From contig PABA01000186.1 of the NCBI GenBank assembly GCA_002699025.1, positions 1 through 57,040 of the forward strand: DNA of 57,040 bases, read 5' to 3'. The notes below the pieces were generated by a model. The model did not search any database, had not been told where the DNA came from, and saw only the letters and a program-made list of their open reading frames with translations. This document shows positions 8,404 to 19,273 of the stretch, one piece after another (position 1 is the stretch's first letter; every line of letters starts with the position of its first letter). Position numbers and translations under genes: made by a program. This DNA is from Sandaracinus sp. Lineage in GTDB: Bacteria > Myxococcota_A > Polyangia > Polyangiales > Houyiibacteriaceae.

Positions 8404-10833
8404 TCAGGCCTCGGCCACGGCGCGGTCTTCTTCGCCCACCCCGGTCATCCGGTCGATGCGCACCCGGATCTCCTCCACGAGGTCCTCCCGCCCGTGCCCG
8501 TTCTTCCGCACGACCCGCGCCATCCCCGACTCGAGCCGCGCCCGGTCCTCCGCGTCCAGGTCCATCGCCGTGAACACCAGCACGGGCAAGTCCCGGAAGC
8601 GCGCGTCCCCCCGCAGCCGCTCGAGCACCTCGAACCCATCCATCTCCGGCATCATCAGGTCGAGCACCACCAGCCCCGGCCGCTGCGCCTCCACCGCCTC
8701 CAGCGCCTCCGCGCCCCCGGCCGCCGTCCGCACCGCGTAGCCCTCGCGCTCGAGCGTCCGCTCCACCACGTCGCGGATCGCCGGGTCGTCGTCGACCACC
8801 AGCACCTCGCCCTCCGCCGTCTGCCGCCGCAGCACGGCCCGCAGCCGGTCCCAGTCGACGGGCTTGGTCAGGTAGTCGGTCGCGCCGAGCGCCAGCCCCT
8901 TGCTCCGATCCTCGATCATCGACACCAGCACCACCGGCACGTCCGCCAGGCTCGGATGCCGCTTCAGCTGCGCGAGGAGCTCCCAGCCCGACGTGTCCGG
9001 CAGCTGCACGTCCAGCACGATCGCGTCGGGCCTCCGCGCCTCCCCGGCCGCCAGCCCGTCGCGCCCGTTCGCCGCCACCGTCACCGCGTAGCCCTCGCGG
9101 ATCAGCGTCCGCGCCATCAGCTCGCGCACGGAGCGGTCGTCGTCGATCACGAGCACGAGCCCCCGCGGCGGCCCCTCCGGCTCCGTGCTCTTCGGCCCCT
9201 CCTCGGGCAGGCTCGAGCGCCGCGCCGTGTGCCCCGGGAGGCGCACGCAGAAGGTCGACCCCTCGCCCGGCACGCTCTCGACCACGATCTGCCCGCCGAG
9301 GAGCTCGCAGAACTCCTTCGAGAGCGAGAGGCCGAGCCCCGTGCCGCCATACTTCCGTGTCGTCGAGGCGTCGGCCTGCATGAAGGGCGTGAAGAGCCGC
9401 GCCAGCTGGTCGCCGGTCATGCCGATGCCCGTGTCCGCGACCTCGAAGAGCACGTCGTCGTCCTCGCGCCAGACGCGCAGCGTGATCTCCCCCTCGCTCG
9501 TGAACTTCGCGGCGTTGCTGAGCAGGTTGAAGAGGATCTGCCGCGTCCGCATCGCGTCGCCGTGCATCTCGCCGACCTCGGCGTCCACGTCGCGCACGAG
9601 CCGGTTGCCGCCCTTCTGCACGAGCGGCGCGACCGTGTCCGCCACCTCGTCCACGAGCGCCTCCACGTCGAAGTCCTCGTAGAAGAGCTCGATGCGCCCC
9701 GCCTCCACCTTCGAGAGATCGAGGATGTCGTTGATCAACGCCAGGAGGTGCTCGCCGGCGCTCTTGATCTTCTCGAGGTCCTCCGCGAAGTCCACGCCCG
9801 CGTCCCCGAGCAGCTCCGCGTCCTCGATGAGCATCTCGCTGTAGCCGAGGATCGCGTTCATCGGCGTGCGCAGCTCGTGGCTCATGTTCGCCAGGAACTG
9901 GCTCTTCACCTCGGTCGCCGACTCGGCCTCCTGGAGCGCCTCGGCGAGCTTCTTCTCCGACTCGCGCTGCGCCGCGAGCTGCGCCGCGATCCGCTGGCGC
10001 GCCCCCTCGAGGGCCGAGGCGAGCTGGCGCACCTCGGCCGTCGTCCCCCGCTCGCGGATCGGCGTCTCGTGGTCCCCCTGGCCGAAGCGGCGCGCCGCGC
10101 TCGCGAGGCGCTGGAGCGACTGCGTGAGCCGGAAGCTCGCGAGGATCAGCGCGCAGACGAGGATGACGAGGAGCAGGCCCGCGAAGAGCACCTGCTGCCC
10201 CGTATGCCACTCGGCCTCCTCGAGCATGCGGTCGAGGGGCGCGTCCACCTGCAGCACGCCCACCACCACGCCCCGGTGGTCGCGGAGCGGGGCGAAGGCC
10301 GAGATCCACGTGCCGTGGGCGTCCGCGTAGGGCCGCTTGGTCGCCACCTCGCCCTGGAGCGCGGCGGCCATCTCGGGAAGGTAGTCGGCCGCGTGGCGGA
10401 AGTAGGGCACGTCGCTGCTCGTCGCGACGACGGCCATGGCCCCCTCGGCCCGCCGGTTCGGCGCCGCGCGCACCCGGCTCGCGTGGCGCTCGCGGAGCAC
10501 CAGCGTCTCCACCGGCGCGATGAGCTCGTTCTCCTTGGCGGCCTTCGCGAGCTGCGCGTGGATGAGCTGGAGCTGATAGGGCGCCTCGGCCCAGCGCACG
10601 AAAGCGTCCCGGTCGGGCGTACGCGTCTCGGCCCGCCGATGGGCCGAGCCGTCCACCTCGAGGGCGAGGGTCGCCGCGATGGCCCGCACCCGCGCGAGCT
10701 CCCCCTGCTCGATGCGCTCGCGGAGGCGCTCGTTCGATTGCCAGAGGAGCGCGCCGGTCGCGACCGCGAGGAAGACGGCCGTGACCAGCACGAGCCGGCC
10801 CATCAGCGTGCGGGGGGTGAGTCGGAAGGCCAT
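8404..10833 (-). CDS. membrane hybrid histidine kinase with two receiver domains
   Basis: This is a protein of 809 residues. A transmembrane helix near the N-terminus (LVLVTAVFLAVATGALL), an extracytoplasmic sensor of about 150 residues and a second helix (VLFAGLLLVILVCALILASF) are followed by a HAMP-like segment and a coiled coil. HisKA has the H-box FLANMSHELRTPMNAILGYS. HATPase_c has NLLSNAAKF, VADTGIGM and GGTGLGLSLS. Two receivers follow, with phospho-acceptor segments IVLDVQLPD and VVLDLMMPEMDG. It should autophosphorylate on His and pass phosphate internally to its own receivers or outward to the divergently encoded receivers at 10959 and 11425. ATG at 10833 is chosen because it starts the basic stretch before the first helix. 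Input signal is unknown. Confidence 0.92.
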   Translation of the reverse strand: MAFRLTPRTLMGRLVLVTAVFLAVATGALLWQSNERLRERIEQGELARVRAIAATLALEVDGSAHRRAETRTPDRDAFVRWAEAPYQLQLIHAQLAKAAKENELIAPVETLVLRERHASRVRAAPNRRAEGAMAVVATSSDVPYFRHAADYLPEMAAALQGEVATKRPYADAHGTWISAFAPLRDHRGVVVGVLQVDAPLDRMLEEAEWHTGQQVLFAGLLLVILVCALILASFRLTQSLQRLASAARRFGQGDHETPIRERGTTAEVRQLASALEGARQRIAAQLAAQRESEKKLAEALQEAESATEVKSQFLANMSHELRTPMNAILGYSEMLIEDAELLGDAGVDFAEDLEKIKSAGEHLLALINDILDLSKVEAGRIELFYEDFDVEALVDEVADTVAPLVQKGGNRLVRDVDAEVGEMHGDAMRTRQILFNLLSNAAKFTSEGEITLRVWREDDDVLFEVADTGIGMTGDQLARLFTPFMQADASTTRKYGGTGLGLSLSKEFCELLGGQIVVESVPGEGSTFCVRLPGHTARRSSLPEEGPKSTEPEGPPRGLVLVIDDDRSVRELMARTLIREGYAVTVAANGRDGLAAGEARRPDAIVLDVQLPDTSGWELLAQLKRHPSLADVPVVLVSMIEDRSKGLALGATDYLTKPVDWDRLRAVLRRQTAEGEVLVVDDDPAIRDVVERTLEREGYAVRTAAGGAEALEAVEAQRPGLVVLDLMMPEMDGFEVLERLRGDARFRDLPVLVFTAMDLDAEDRARLESGMARVVRKNGHGREDLVEEIRVRIDRMTGVGEEDRAVAEA

Positions 10834-10958
10834 GGGCGCGCTCGCCGAGAGTACGCTTTGTGGCCACCTCCGCCCAGCCGACGGGGCGGCTTGCGGTACC
10901 CTCGGGGCCGCTGTATCCGGTGGCGGCGCGCGCCGGGGCGCGCCCATACGAGGCCCGC

Positions 10959-11330
10959 GTGCCGAAGATCCTACTGGTCGAAGACAACGAGCTGAACCGG
11001 GACATGCTCTCCCGCCGGCTGAGCCGCCGCGGCTTCGAGGTCGTCGTCGCCGTCGACGGCGAGGAGGGGCTCGCGCTCGCCGGGGCCGAGGCGCCGGATC
11101 TGGTCCTGATGGACATGAGCCTGCCCAAGCTCGACGGATGGGCCGCGACCAAGGCGCTCAAGGCGGATCCGGCGACGCGGGCGATCCCCGTGATCGCCCT
11201 GACGGCCCACGCGATGCGCGGCGATCGGGAGAAAGCCCTCGCGGCCGGCTGCGACGACTACGACACCAAGCCCGTCGATCTCCCGCGCCTCCTGAAGAAG
11301 GTCGAGGCGCTCCTCGCGAAGCGCGCCTGA
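10959..11330 (+). CDS. CheY-like single-domain response regulator
   Basis: This 123-residue protein consists of one receiver domain: acidic pair VEDNE, phospho-acceptor in LVLMDMSLPKLDGW, the conserved Thr in ALTAH, and Lys in DTKPVD. There is no output domain, so it acts by protein contact, like CheY or DivK. GTG at 10959 is chosen because it gives exactly the canonical N-terminus (VPKILLVEDN); a longer version from further upstream would add a Pro/Ala-rich extension. It is divergent from the hybrid kinase (126 bp between starts) and 94 bp before the receiver-kinase gene. Confidence 0.92.
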   Translation: MPKILLVEDNELNRDMLSRRLSRRGFEVVVAVDGEEGLALAGAEAPDLVLMDMSLPKLDGWAATKALKADPATRAIPVIALTAHAMRGDREKALAAGCDDYDTKPVDLPRLLKKVEALLAKRA

Positions 11331-11424
11331 GCGGGCGCTCGCGCGGCTCCCGGTTCGCGCGGCGCAGGCGATTGGGTCCTTCCCCCCGACCCCGGGCCTC
11401 GCATAGCCTCGAAGGGCCCCCTCC

Positions 11425-13038
<1,614 letters not shown>

Positions 13039-13135
13039 CGTCCCGCCGCTCCGCCGCGCCTCGAAGGCGGCGTCGCGCGCTCGGCCAGCGCGTCCCCGTC
13101 GACGACGTCGGCTTTGGGCGCCTCGTCCTCCAGGG

Positions 13136-13210
13136 AACCGTCCACCAGCGAGCCGTTCACCAGCGAGCCGTCCACCAGCGAACCGTCCACCAGCGAACCG
13201 TCCTCGACGG
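13136..13210. repeat. 15-bp tandem repeat, about five copies
   Basis: The unit is AACCGTCCACCAGCG with A/G and C/T variants; four full units run from 13136 to 13195, then a degenerate fifth. It lies in the 221-bp gap between two convergent genes (the receiver-kinase and the aldehyde dehydrogenase). No gene or clear terminator is seen in that gap. Confidence 0.9.
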
Positions 13211-13259
13211 CGCGCGCCGGGCATCGCCGGGCCGCTCGAGCACGCGCGCCTCTCGCGCG

Positions 13260-14648
13260 TCAGAAGCGGAGGTGGAAGGACTTCGGGCGCGTGAGGTGCT
13301 CGTAGCCGACGACGCTCAGCGTGCAGCCGCGCCCCGAGTCCTTCACGCCGGTCCAGGCGAGCTCCGGGTCGAGGTAGTCGCAGCGGTTCATGAAGACCGT
13401 GCCGGTCTCGAGCTGGGCGCCGACCCGCCGCGCGCGCTCCACGTCCTTCGTCCAGATGGACGCCGTGAGCCCGTAGCGGCTGTCGTTCATGCGTCGCACG
13501 GCCTCCGCCTCGTCCTGCACGGGCATGATGCCGACGACCGGCCCGAAGGTCTCCTCGCGCATGACCTCCATGCCGTGCGTGACCTTCACCAGCACCTGCG
13601 GCGCGAGGTAGGGCAGGCCGCGCTCGGCGGCCGCCGGGAAGAGCGCCGGGTCGACGAGCGCCTCGGCCCCGGCGGCGACCGCCGCCTCCACCTGCGCGCG
13701 GATGCTCTCCGCGTTCCGCACGCGCACGACGGGCCCGAGCGTCGTCGCCGCCTCGCGCGGGTCGCCGAGCTCGTAGCCCTTCACGGCCTCGACGAAGGCC
13801 TCGACGAAGTCGTCGTAGAGCGCCGCGTCCACGTAGACGCGCTCGATGCCGCAGCAGCTCTGGCCGCTGTTGAAGAAGGCCCCGTCGACGATGCCCTCCA
13901 CGCTCCGCGCGAGGTCCGCGTCCGGCGCGACCCAGGCCGGGTCCTTGCCGCCGAGCTCGAGGCCCGTCGCGACGAAGCGCTCCGCCGCCGCCCGGTGCAC
14001 GGCCCGGCCGCCCTCCACGGAGCCCGTGAAGCAGACGTGGTCGACGCGCGGGTCGGCCACCAGCCGGGCGATGCCCTCGTGCGAGGCGTGGAGGTGCTGG
14101 AAGACGCCCTCCGGGAGGCCCGCCTCCCGCGCCGCCTCGCTCATGCGCTCGGCGACGAGCGGCGTCTGCTCCGAGTGCTTGAGCACGACCACGTTTCCGG
14201 CCATCAGCGCCGGTACGATCGCGTTCACCGCCGTCAGCCAGGGGTAGTTCCAGGGCGCGAGGACCAGGACCACGCCGAGCGGCTCGCGGGTGATGGCGCG
14301 CTCGAAGCCCTCCTTCGCGCCCGGGTCGATGGGCGCGAGGGCCTCGTCGGCGAGCGCGATCATCGTGCGGGCGCGCTCCTCGAAGCCGGCGATCTCGCCG
14401 GGCGTGGAGCGGCGCGGCCGGCCCATCTGCAGGGTGAGCTCGTCGGCGAGCGCGTCCTTCTTCGCGACCACCGCGTCCACGAAGGCCGCGACCATGGCGG
14501 CTCGCTCGGCGAGGCTCCGCGCGCGCCAGCGGGGGAAGGCGCCGCGGGCGCGCTCGAGGGCTTCGCGCCCGTCCGCCTCCGTGGCGAAGGGGCGCTCGGC
14601 GACGACGGCGCCGTCGATGGGGGAGACGGTCTGGAAGGTGTCGGTCAT
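13260..14648 (-). CDS. NAD(P)-dependent aldehyde dehydrogenase
   Basis: This 462-residue cytosolic enzyme belongs to the ALDH superfamily and oxidises an aldehyde to the acid with NAD(P)+. The nucleotide-binding segment is APWNYPWLTAVNAIVPALMAGN; the general base Glu is in LELGGKDP (Glu 231) and the catalytic Cys in FFNSGQSCCGIERVYV (Cys 265, with a second Cys next to it). EETFGPVVGIMP follows as usual. Length and motifs fit the succinate-semialdehyde/aliphatic aldehyde class but the exact substrate is not readable. ATG at 14648 is preceded by GAGGAGCCC, a good ribosome binding site; a longer reading from 14693 lacks one. It is divergent from the ABC pair that follows. Confidence 0.93.
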   Translation of the reverse strand: MTDTFQTVSPIDGAVVAERPFATEADGREALERARGAFPRWRARSLAERAAMVAAFVDAVVAKKDALADELTLQMGRPRRSTPGEIAGFEERARTMIALADEALAPIDPGAKEGFERAITREPLGVVLVLAPWNYPWLTAVNAIVPALMAGNVVVLKHSEQTPLVAERMSEAAREAGLPEGVFQHLHASHEGIARLVADPRVDHVCFTGSVEGGRAVHRAAAERFVATGLELGGKDPAWVAPDADLARSVEGIVDGAFFNSGQSCCGIERVYVDAALYDDFVEAFVEAVKGYELGDPREAATTLGPVVRVRNAESIRAQVEAAVAAGAEALVDPALFPAAAERGLPYLAPQVLVKVTHGMEVMREETFGPVVGIMPVQDEAEAVRRMNDSRYGLTASIWTKDVERARRVGAQLETGTVFMNRCDYLDPELAWTGVKDSGRGCTLSVVGYEHLTRPKSFHLRF

Positions 14649-14785
14649 GGGCTCCTCGCGGCCGAGGATCGACGCGCGGGCCGGGGCTTTCAAGCGCCGA
14701 ACGCCCGCTCCCCAGCCGTCGTCATGCGTCGGCCACGACGGTCCGTTCCATGGCGAGCGCGCCGACCGGCGCTATACCCCCGCCG

Positions 14786-15544
14786 ATGGCTCCCCCCGCG
14801 CTCCGCTGCCACGAGGTCACGAAACGCTTCGGCGAGTTCGTCGCCGTGGACCGGGTCTCGCTCGAGGTGGCGCCCGGCGAGATCTTCGCCCTCCTCGGCC
14901 CGAACGGCGCCGGCAAGACGACCCTCATCGGCTGCATCACGGGCCTCGCCCGGCCCACGAGCGGCACCATCGAGGTCTTCGGCCAGGACGTCGTGAAGGA
15001 CTTCCGCGCGACCCGCACCGCCGTCGGCCTCGTGCCCCAGGAGCTGAACTTCGACCCCTTCTTCACGCCGATCGAGTCGCTCCAGATCCAGTCCGGGCTC
15101 ATGGGCTGCGAGCCGGACCGGGCCCGCTGCGAGCGCCTCCTGAAGACCTTCGCGCTCTGGGACCATCGCGAGGCCTATACGCGCCACCTCAGCGGCGGCA
15201 TGAAGCGGCGCCTCCTCGTCGCCAAGGCGCTCGTGCACCAGCCCAAGCTCCTCTTCCTCGACGAGCCGACGGCCGGCGTGGACGTCGAGCTCCGCAAGGA
15301 GCTCTGGGACGAGGTGCGGAAGCTCCGCGACGCCGGGACGACCATCGTGCTGACGACCCACTACCTCGAGGAGGCCGAGGAGCTCGCCGATCGGATCGGC
15401 GTGCTCCATCAGGGGCGCCTGCTCGTCGTCGAGGATCGCGACGCCATGATGGCCCGCGGCACGCCGGACCAGCGCCTCGAGGACATCTTCGTCGACCTCA
15501 TCCGCGCGGCCGGCCCGCGGCGCGGCGCGGAGGCCTCCCCGTGA
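14786..15544 (+). CDS. ABC transporter ATP-binding protein (YadG-like)
   Basis: This is a 252-residue cytoplasmic ATPase subunit. Walker A GPNGAGKTT is at about 38-46, then a Q-loop (LVPQEL), signature LSGGMKRRL, Walker B LLFLDEPTAGVD and switch His in LTTHYLEEAEEL. It matches the ABC-2 export class (YadG/CcmA-like). The following gene, overlapping by four bases, encodes its membrane partner. ATG at 14786 (MAPPALRCHEV) is favoured because it starts just before the first strand; an upstream in-frame ATG at 14750 would add a Pro-rich tail. Confidence 0.93.
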   Translation: MAPPALRCHEVTKRFGEFVAVDRVSLEVAPGEIFALLGPNGAGKTTLIGCITGLARPTSGTIEVFGQDVVKDFRATRTAVGLVPQELNFDPFFTPIESLQIQSGLMGCEPDRARCERLLKTFALWDHREAYTRHLSGGMKRRLLVAKALVHQPKLLFLDEPTAGVDVELRKELWDEVRKLRDAGTTIVLTTHYLEEAEELADRIGVLHQGRLLVVEDRDAMMARGTPDQRLEDIFVDLIRAAGPRRGAEASP

Positions 15545-16317
15545 GCGCGCCCGCCCTGAACGCCGTCGCCCTGAAGACGCTCTTCCGCAAGGAGGTGCGC
15601 CGCTTCTCCAAGGTCTGGATGCAGACCGTCTTCAGCCCCCTGGTCACGACGAGCCTCTACTTCCTCGTCTTCGGCGTGGCCCTCGGCAGCCGGCTCCGCG
15701 AGATCGACGGCGTCCCCTACATCGAGTTCGTCATCCCCGGGCTCGTCATGCTCGGCGTGATCAACAACGCCTTCCTCAACTGCAGCTCGAGCCTCTTCCA
15801 GTCGAAGATCAACGGCACGGTCGTCGATCTGCTCGTCGCCCCCATCGGGCCCGCCGAGATGCTCCTCGCCTACGTCGGCGCCGCCGTGCTGCGCGCCTTC
15901 ATCGTCGGCAGCCTCGTCTACCTCGTCGCCAGCTTCTTCGTCGGCTTCCAGATGGCCCACCCGCTCTGGACCCTCGTCTTCGTGCTCGCCGTCGCCGCGA
16001 CCTTCGCCACCGCCGGCCTGATCACGGCGCTCTGGGCCGAGAAGTTCGACCACCTCAGCGTCGTGCCGAACTTCGTGCTCACGCCGCTGACCTTCCTCGG
16101 CGGCGTCTTCTACAGCGTCGACATGCTCCCGGCGCCCTGGGATCTGGTGAGCCGCTTCAACCCGATCCTCTACATGGTCAACGGCCTCCGCCACGGCCTG
16201 CTCGGCATCAGCGACGTCCCCCCGGAGCAGAGTCTCGCCTTCGTGGGCGGCCTGCTCGTCCTGCTCCTCGCCGTCGCCGCGCGCCTGCTCGGCAGCGGCT
16301 ACAAGCTCCGCAGCTGA
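15541..16317 (+). CDS. ABC-2 type transporter permease (YadH-like)
   Basis: This 258-residue integral membrane protein has about six hydrophobic segments, including TVFSPLVTTSLYFLVFGVAL and the conserved FLGGVFYSVDMLP and NPILYMVNGLRHGLLG motifs of the YadH family. It forms the membrane channel for the ATPase encoded just upstream. The GTG start at 15541 overlaps the TGA of that gene (GTGA), which indicates coupled translation. The transported substrate is unknown; relatives export polysaccharide, lipid or drugs. Confidence 0.92.
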   Translation: MSAPALNAVALKTLFRKEVRRFSKVWMQTVFSPLVTTSLYFLVFGVALGSRLREIDGVPYIEFVIPGLVMLGVINNAFLNCSSSLFQSKINGTVVDLLVAPIGPAEMLLAYVGAAVLRAFIVGSLVYLVASFFVGFQMAHPLWTLVFVLAVAATFATAGLITALWAEKFDHLSVVPNFVLTPLTFLGGVFYSVDMLPAPWDLVSRFNPILYMVNGLRHGLLGISDVPPEQSLAFVGGLLVLLLAVAARLLGSGYKLRS

Positions 16318-16358
16318 GCGCGGCCTCGGCCGAGCGGCCGTGCTCGGGTGCGCGCTCA
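16315..16358. terminator. inverted repeat between convergent genes (possible bidirectional terminator)
   Basis: TGAGCGCG (16315-16322, containing the ABC permease stop) pairs with CGCGCTCA (16351-16358, overlapping the 3' end of the FMN protein gene). A smaller GC-rich stem (CGGCC/GGCCG) lies inside. The gap between the two convergent genes is only 38 bp. Confidence 0.4.
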
Positions 16359-18014
16359 GGCGCGCGCGAAGGAGTCCGCGCGGGCCGCGTCCCAGAGCCG
16401 GTCGAAGGGCGCCGGCGGCGTCCCGTCGACGAGCACGCGCGGTTCGAGCTGGGCGAAGATCTCCGAGTAGGTCCGGATCACGCCGATGTCCGTGCGCCGG
16501 TAGATGTGGTGTGGCCGGAGGTCGTCGGGGTCCTCGAGGCCCGCGGCGGCGATGAGCTCGTAGACCGCCTCGACCGTGCGCCGGTGGAAGCCGAGCACGC
16601 GCTGCGACTTGCTGAGCACGTCGAGGCCGCGGGTGTACTTCGGCTTGTGGCTCGCCACGCCGACCGGGCAGTCGTTGCTGTTGCACTTCACGGCCTGGAT
16701 GCAGCCGACGGCCAGCATCATCGCGCGGGCTGAGTTCGTCAGGTCCGCGCCGAGCGCGAGCTTCTTCACGACGTGGAAGCCCGTCGTGATCTTGCCGGCG
16801 GCGATGATCCTCACCTGGTCGCGGAGCCCGGCGCCGAGGAGCGCGTTGTGGATGAAGCTCAGCCCCTCGTTCGCCGGCGCGCCGACCGAGTTGGAGAATT
16901 CGAGGGGCGCCGCCCCCGTGCCGCCCTCGCCGCCGTCGACGGTGATGAAGTCCGGCGCGAGCCCGGTCTCGAGCATGGCCTTGACGATGCAGAAGAACTC
17001 GCGCCGGCTGCCCACGCAGAGCTTGAAGCCGACGGGCTTGCCGCCCGAGAGGCGGCGGAGCTCGTCCAGGAACTCGAGGAGCTCGATGGGGGTCCGGAAG
17101 GCCGCGTGCGAGGGCGGCGAGATCACGTCGCGCCCCTTGGGGACGTGCCGGATCTCGGCGATCTCGTCGGTCACCTTCGCCGCCGGGAGGATGCCGCCGT
17201 GCCCGGGTTTGGCGCCCTGCGAGAGCTTCAGCTCGATCATCTTCACGGCGTCGTGCCGGGCCTTCTCCTGGAAGCGCTCCGGATCGAACTCGCCCTCGAG
17301 CGTGCGGCAGCCGAAGTAGCCGGTGCCGACCTGCCAGACGAGGTCCGCGCCGTGCTCGAGGTGGTAGGGGCTCAGCCCGCCCTCGCCCGTGTTGTGCGAG
17401 AAGCCGCCGAGGGCCGCGCCGCGGCCGAGGGCGAGGATGGCCTTCGCGCTGAGCGAGCCGTAGCTCATGGCGGAGATGTTCAGGAGCGAGGAGGCGTAGG
17501 GCTGCTCGCAGCGCGGGCCGCCGATCCGGATGCGCCGCTCGTCGGCGTCGGGCGCGGGCGCGACGGCCATGAGCGAGTGGTTGATCCACTCGTAGCCGAC
17601 CTGGTCGACGTCCCGCTTGGTGCCGAAGGGCAACGTGTCGAGCTGGCCCTTGGCGCGCTGGTAGACGATGGCGCGCTTCTCGCGGCTGATCGGCGTCTCC
17701 TCCTGGTCCGACTCGATGAAGTACTGGCGGATCTCGGGGCGGAGGGACTCGAGGAGGTAGCGGAGGCGCCCGAGCACGGGGAAGTTCCGCTGGATGGTGT
17801 GCTGGCGCTGGAAGGTGTCGAAGACGCCGACGAGCGTGAAGGGGGCGACGGGGATCCAGCCGAGGGCCCAGAGGGGCGAGTGGAGGAGGACCCCGGCGAG
17901 GAGGCCGCCGTTGAGCAGGACGGCCCAGGCGGCGAAGGCGGCCGGGGACCAGCGCTCGATCATCCCGGGGACGCGCGAGAAGACGGCCCGGTGCTCGTGT
18001 CGGGGAGAGGTCAC
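16356..18014 (-). CDS. FMN-binding glutamate synthase family protein, membrane-anchored
   Basis: This 552-residue protein matches the central FMN/iron-sulfur domain of glutamate synthase. It has GHGGILPA, the FMN phosphate loop VDGGEGGTGAAP, AAGKITTGF, and a Cys triad for a 3Fe-4S cluster in CIQAVKCNSNDCPVG (Cys 438, 444, 449). Near the N-terminus are one or two hydrophobic segments (about 25-60), typical of the stand-alone family. It lacks the glutamine amidotransferase domain, so it is not a complete glutamate synthase; relatives are thought to transfer electrons or act on glutamate/ammonia but are poorly characterised. GTG at 18014 is used; ATG at 17963 is an alternative. Neither has a clear ribosome binding site. 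Confidence 0.88.
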   Translation of the reverse strand: MTSPRHEHRAVFSRVPGMIERWSPAAFAAWAVLLNGGLLAGVLLHSPLWALGWIPVAPFTLVGVFDTFQRQHTIQRNFPVLGRLRYLLESLRPEIRQYFIESDQEETPISREKRAIVYQRAKGQLDTLPFGTKRDVDQVGYEWINHSLMAVAPAPDADERRIRIGGPRCEQPYASSLLNISAMSYGSLSAKAILALGRGAALGGFSHNTGEGGLSPYHLEHGADLVWQVGTGYFGCRTLEGEFDPERFQEKARHDAVKMIELKLSQGAKPGHGGILPAAKVTDEIAEIRHVPKGRDVISPPSHAAFRTPIELLEFLDELRRLSGGKPVGFKLCVGSRREFFCIVKAMLETGLAPDFITVDGGEGGTGAAPLEFSNSVGAPANEGLSFIHNALLGAGLRDQVRIIAAGKITTGFHVVKKLALGADLTNSARAMMLAVGCIQAVKCNSNDCPVGVASHKPKYTRGLDVLSKSQRVLGFHRRTVEAVYELIAAAGLEDPDDLRPHHIYRRTDIGVIRTYSEIFAQLEPRVLVDGTPPAPFDRLWDAARADSFARA

Positions 18015-18067
18015 GCGGCGATGCTACGCCAAGCCGCGCCGGGCGCGGGGAGCGCTCGCCCGCGGCG

Positions 18068-19048
18068 TCAGTACCACCCCTCGCGCCGGTACCACTCGTG
18101 GGTGCGGCGCGTGCCCTCCGCGGGCTTCACCTCGGTCTCGAAGCCGAAGTCGCCCCGGGCCTTGTCCACGCAGCAGGTCCAGGCCTCCTGCGCGCCCATC
18201 TTCGCCTTCTGCTTGTTGAAGAGGCGCGGCTTGCCGTCGAGGCGCGTCGCCGCCTCCCCCGCGTGGGCGGCCACCGTGACCAGCGCCTCCGGCAGGTTCA
18301 GCTTCAGCGCGCGCTTGCCGACGGCGCGGACCACGTGCTCCTGGAACGCGCCCCAGGTGATCGGCTCCGGGTCCGCGAGGAAGTAGCCCTCGCCGGCGGT
18401 CTTCTCGTGCGTCGCCGCCTCGAGGATGCCGCGGACGCAGTCGTCGACGTAGATGGCGCTCATCCAGCGCTTCTCGTTGCCGAAGAAGACGTTCACGCGG
18501 CGCCAGGCGCTCCGGAAGAGCTCGAAGTAGTCGGCGTCGCCGGGCCCGTAGACGCCGGCCGGGCGGACGATGGTCCAGGGGAGGGCGCCCTCGCGCTCGA
18601 CGGCCTGCTCGGCCTCGAGCTTGGACTGGCCGTAGAACTCGATGGGGCGGCGCGGCGCGGCCTCGTCGATCGGGCGAGCCGGATCCGAGGGGCCGTAGCT
18701 CGTGAGCGAGCTGACGTGCACGAAGCGCTTCACGCCCGGGTGCGCGCGGCGGAGGGCCTCGAGCAGGTTCTCCGTGGGCATCACGTTCGCCCGCCGGAAG
18801 TCCGCGTAGGTGCGGCCCTTGGTGGCGCCGGCGACGTGGAAGACGACGTCCGGCTTCTCTTCGGCCATCACCTCCGCGAGCCCCTCGACGTCGGCGTAGT
18901 CCGCCGTGACCGAGCGACCCGTCTTCGCGGGGGGCGAGCCCTTCCGGCGAATGGCCACGACGTCCACGCCGCGGCCGAGGAGCGTGTCGCGGAGCCGGCT
19001 CCCGATGAAGCCGCTCGCGCCGGTGATCAGCGCCTTGCCTTCCTGCAT
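18068..19048 (-). CDS. NAD-dependent epimerase/dehydratase (extended SDR)
   Basis: This 326-residue protein has the Rossmann glycine motif GASGFIGSRL near residue 10, a Ser/Thr region VSSLTSYG, and the catalytic Tyr-Lys pair in FYGQSKLEAEQ. PAGVYGPGD is the usual substrate-loop motif. It resembles the 3-beta-hydroxysteroid dehydrogenase/NDP-sugar epimerase-like group that uses NAD(P)H on a sugar nucleotide, sterol or aldehyde; the sequence alone does not decide. ATG at 19048 opens directly into the first beta strand. It lies 53 bp upstream of the FMN protein gene on the same strand and could be co-transcribed. Confidence 0.9.
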   Translation of the reverse strand: MQEGKALITGASGFIGSRLRDTLLGRGVDVVAIRRKGSPPAKTGRSVTADYADVEGLAEVMAEEKPDVVFHVAGATKGRTYADFRRANVMPTENLLEALRRAHPGVKRFVHVSSLTSYGPSDPARPIDEAAPRRPIEFYGQSKLEAEQAVEREGALPWTIVRPAGVYGPGDADYFELFRSAWRRVNVFFGNEKRWMSAIYVDDCVRGILEAATHEKTAGEGYFLADPEPITWGAFQEHVVRAVGKRALKLNLPEALVTVAAHAGEAATRLDGKPRLFNKQKAKMGAQEAWTCCVDKARGDFGFETEVKPAEGTRRTHEWYRREGWY

Positions 19049-19273
19049 CGAGCGGGTCGTACCCCGCTCGCCGCGCCCCGCAAGCCGAGCGAGCCCGGAC
19101 GAGTGACCACGCGGCGTGATGATCGTGCGAGGTTTCGGGGTCGCAGGGGGTCTCGCGGATCGAGGAGCTCAGGCCGGGTTTCCGCAGAGCGAGAACCCGC
19201 CGCGGGCCCGGAGGGGTGGCGAGGGCGCGTCGACGGGTGACGAATCGGGGGGGGGGCCGAGCCGGGGCCGCCC

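Noticed and set aside
8386-10995. 869-codon plus-strand open frame opposite the hybrid kinase
   Set aside because: The kinase on the minus strand has all expected motifs; the opposite frame has no domain and a Arg/His/Leu-rich bias.
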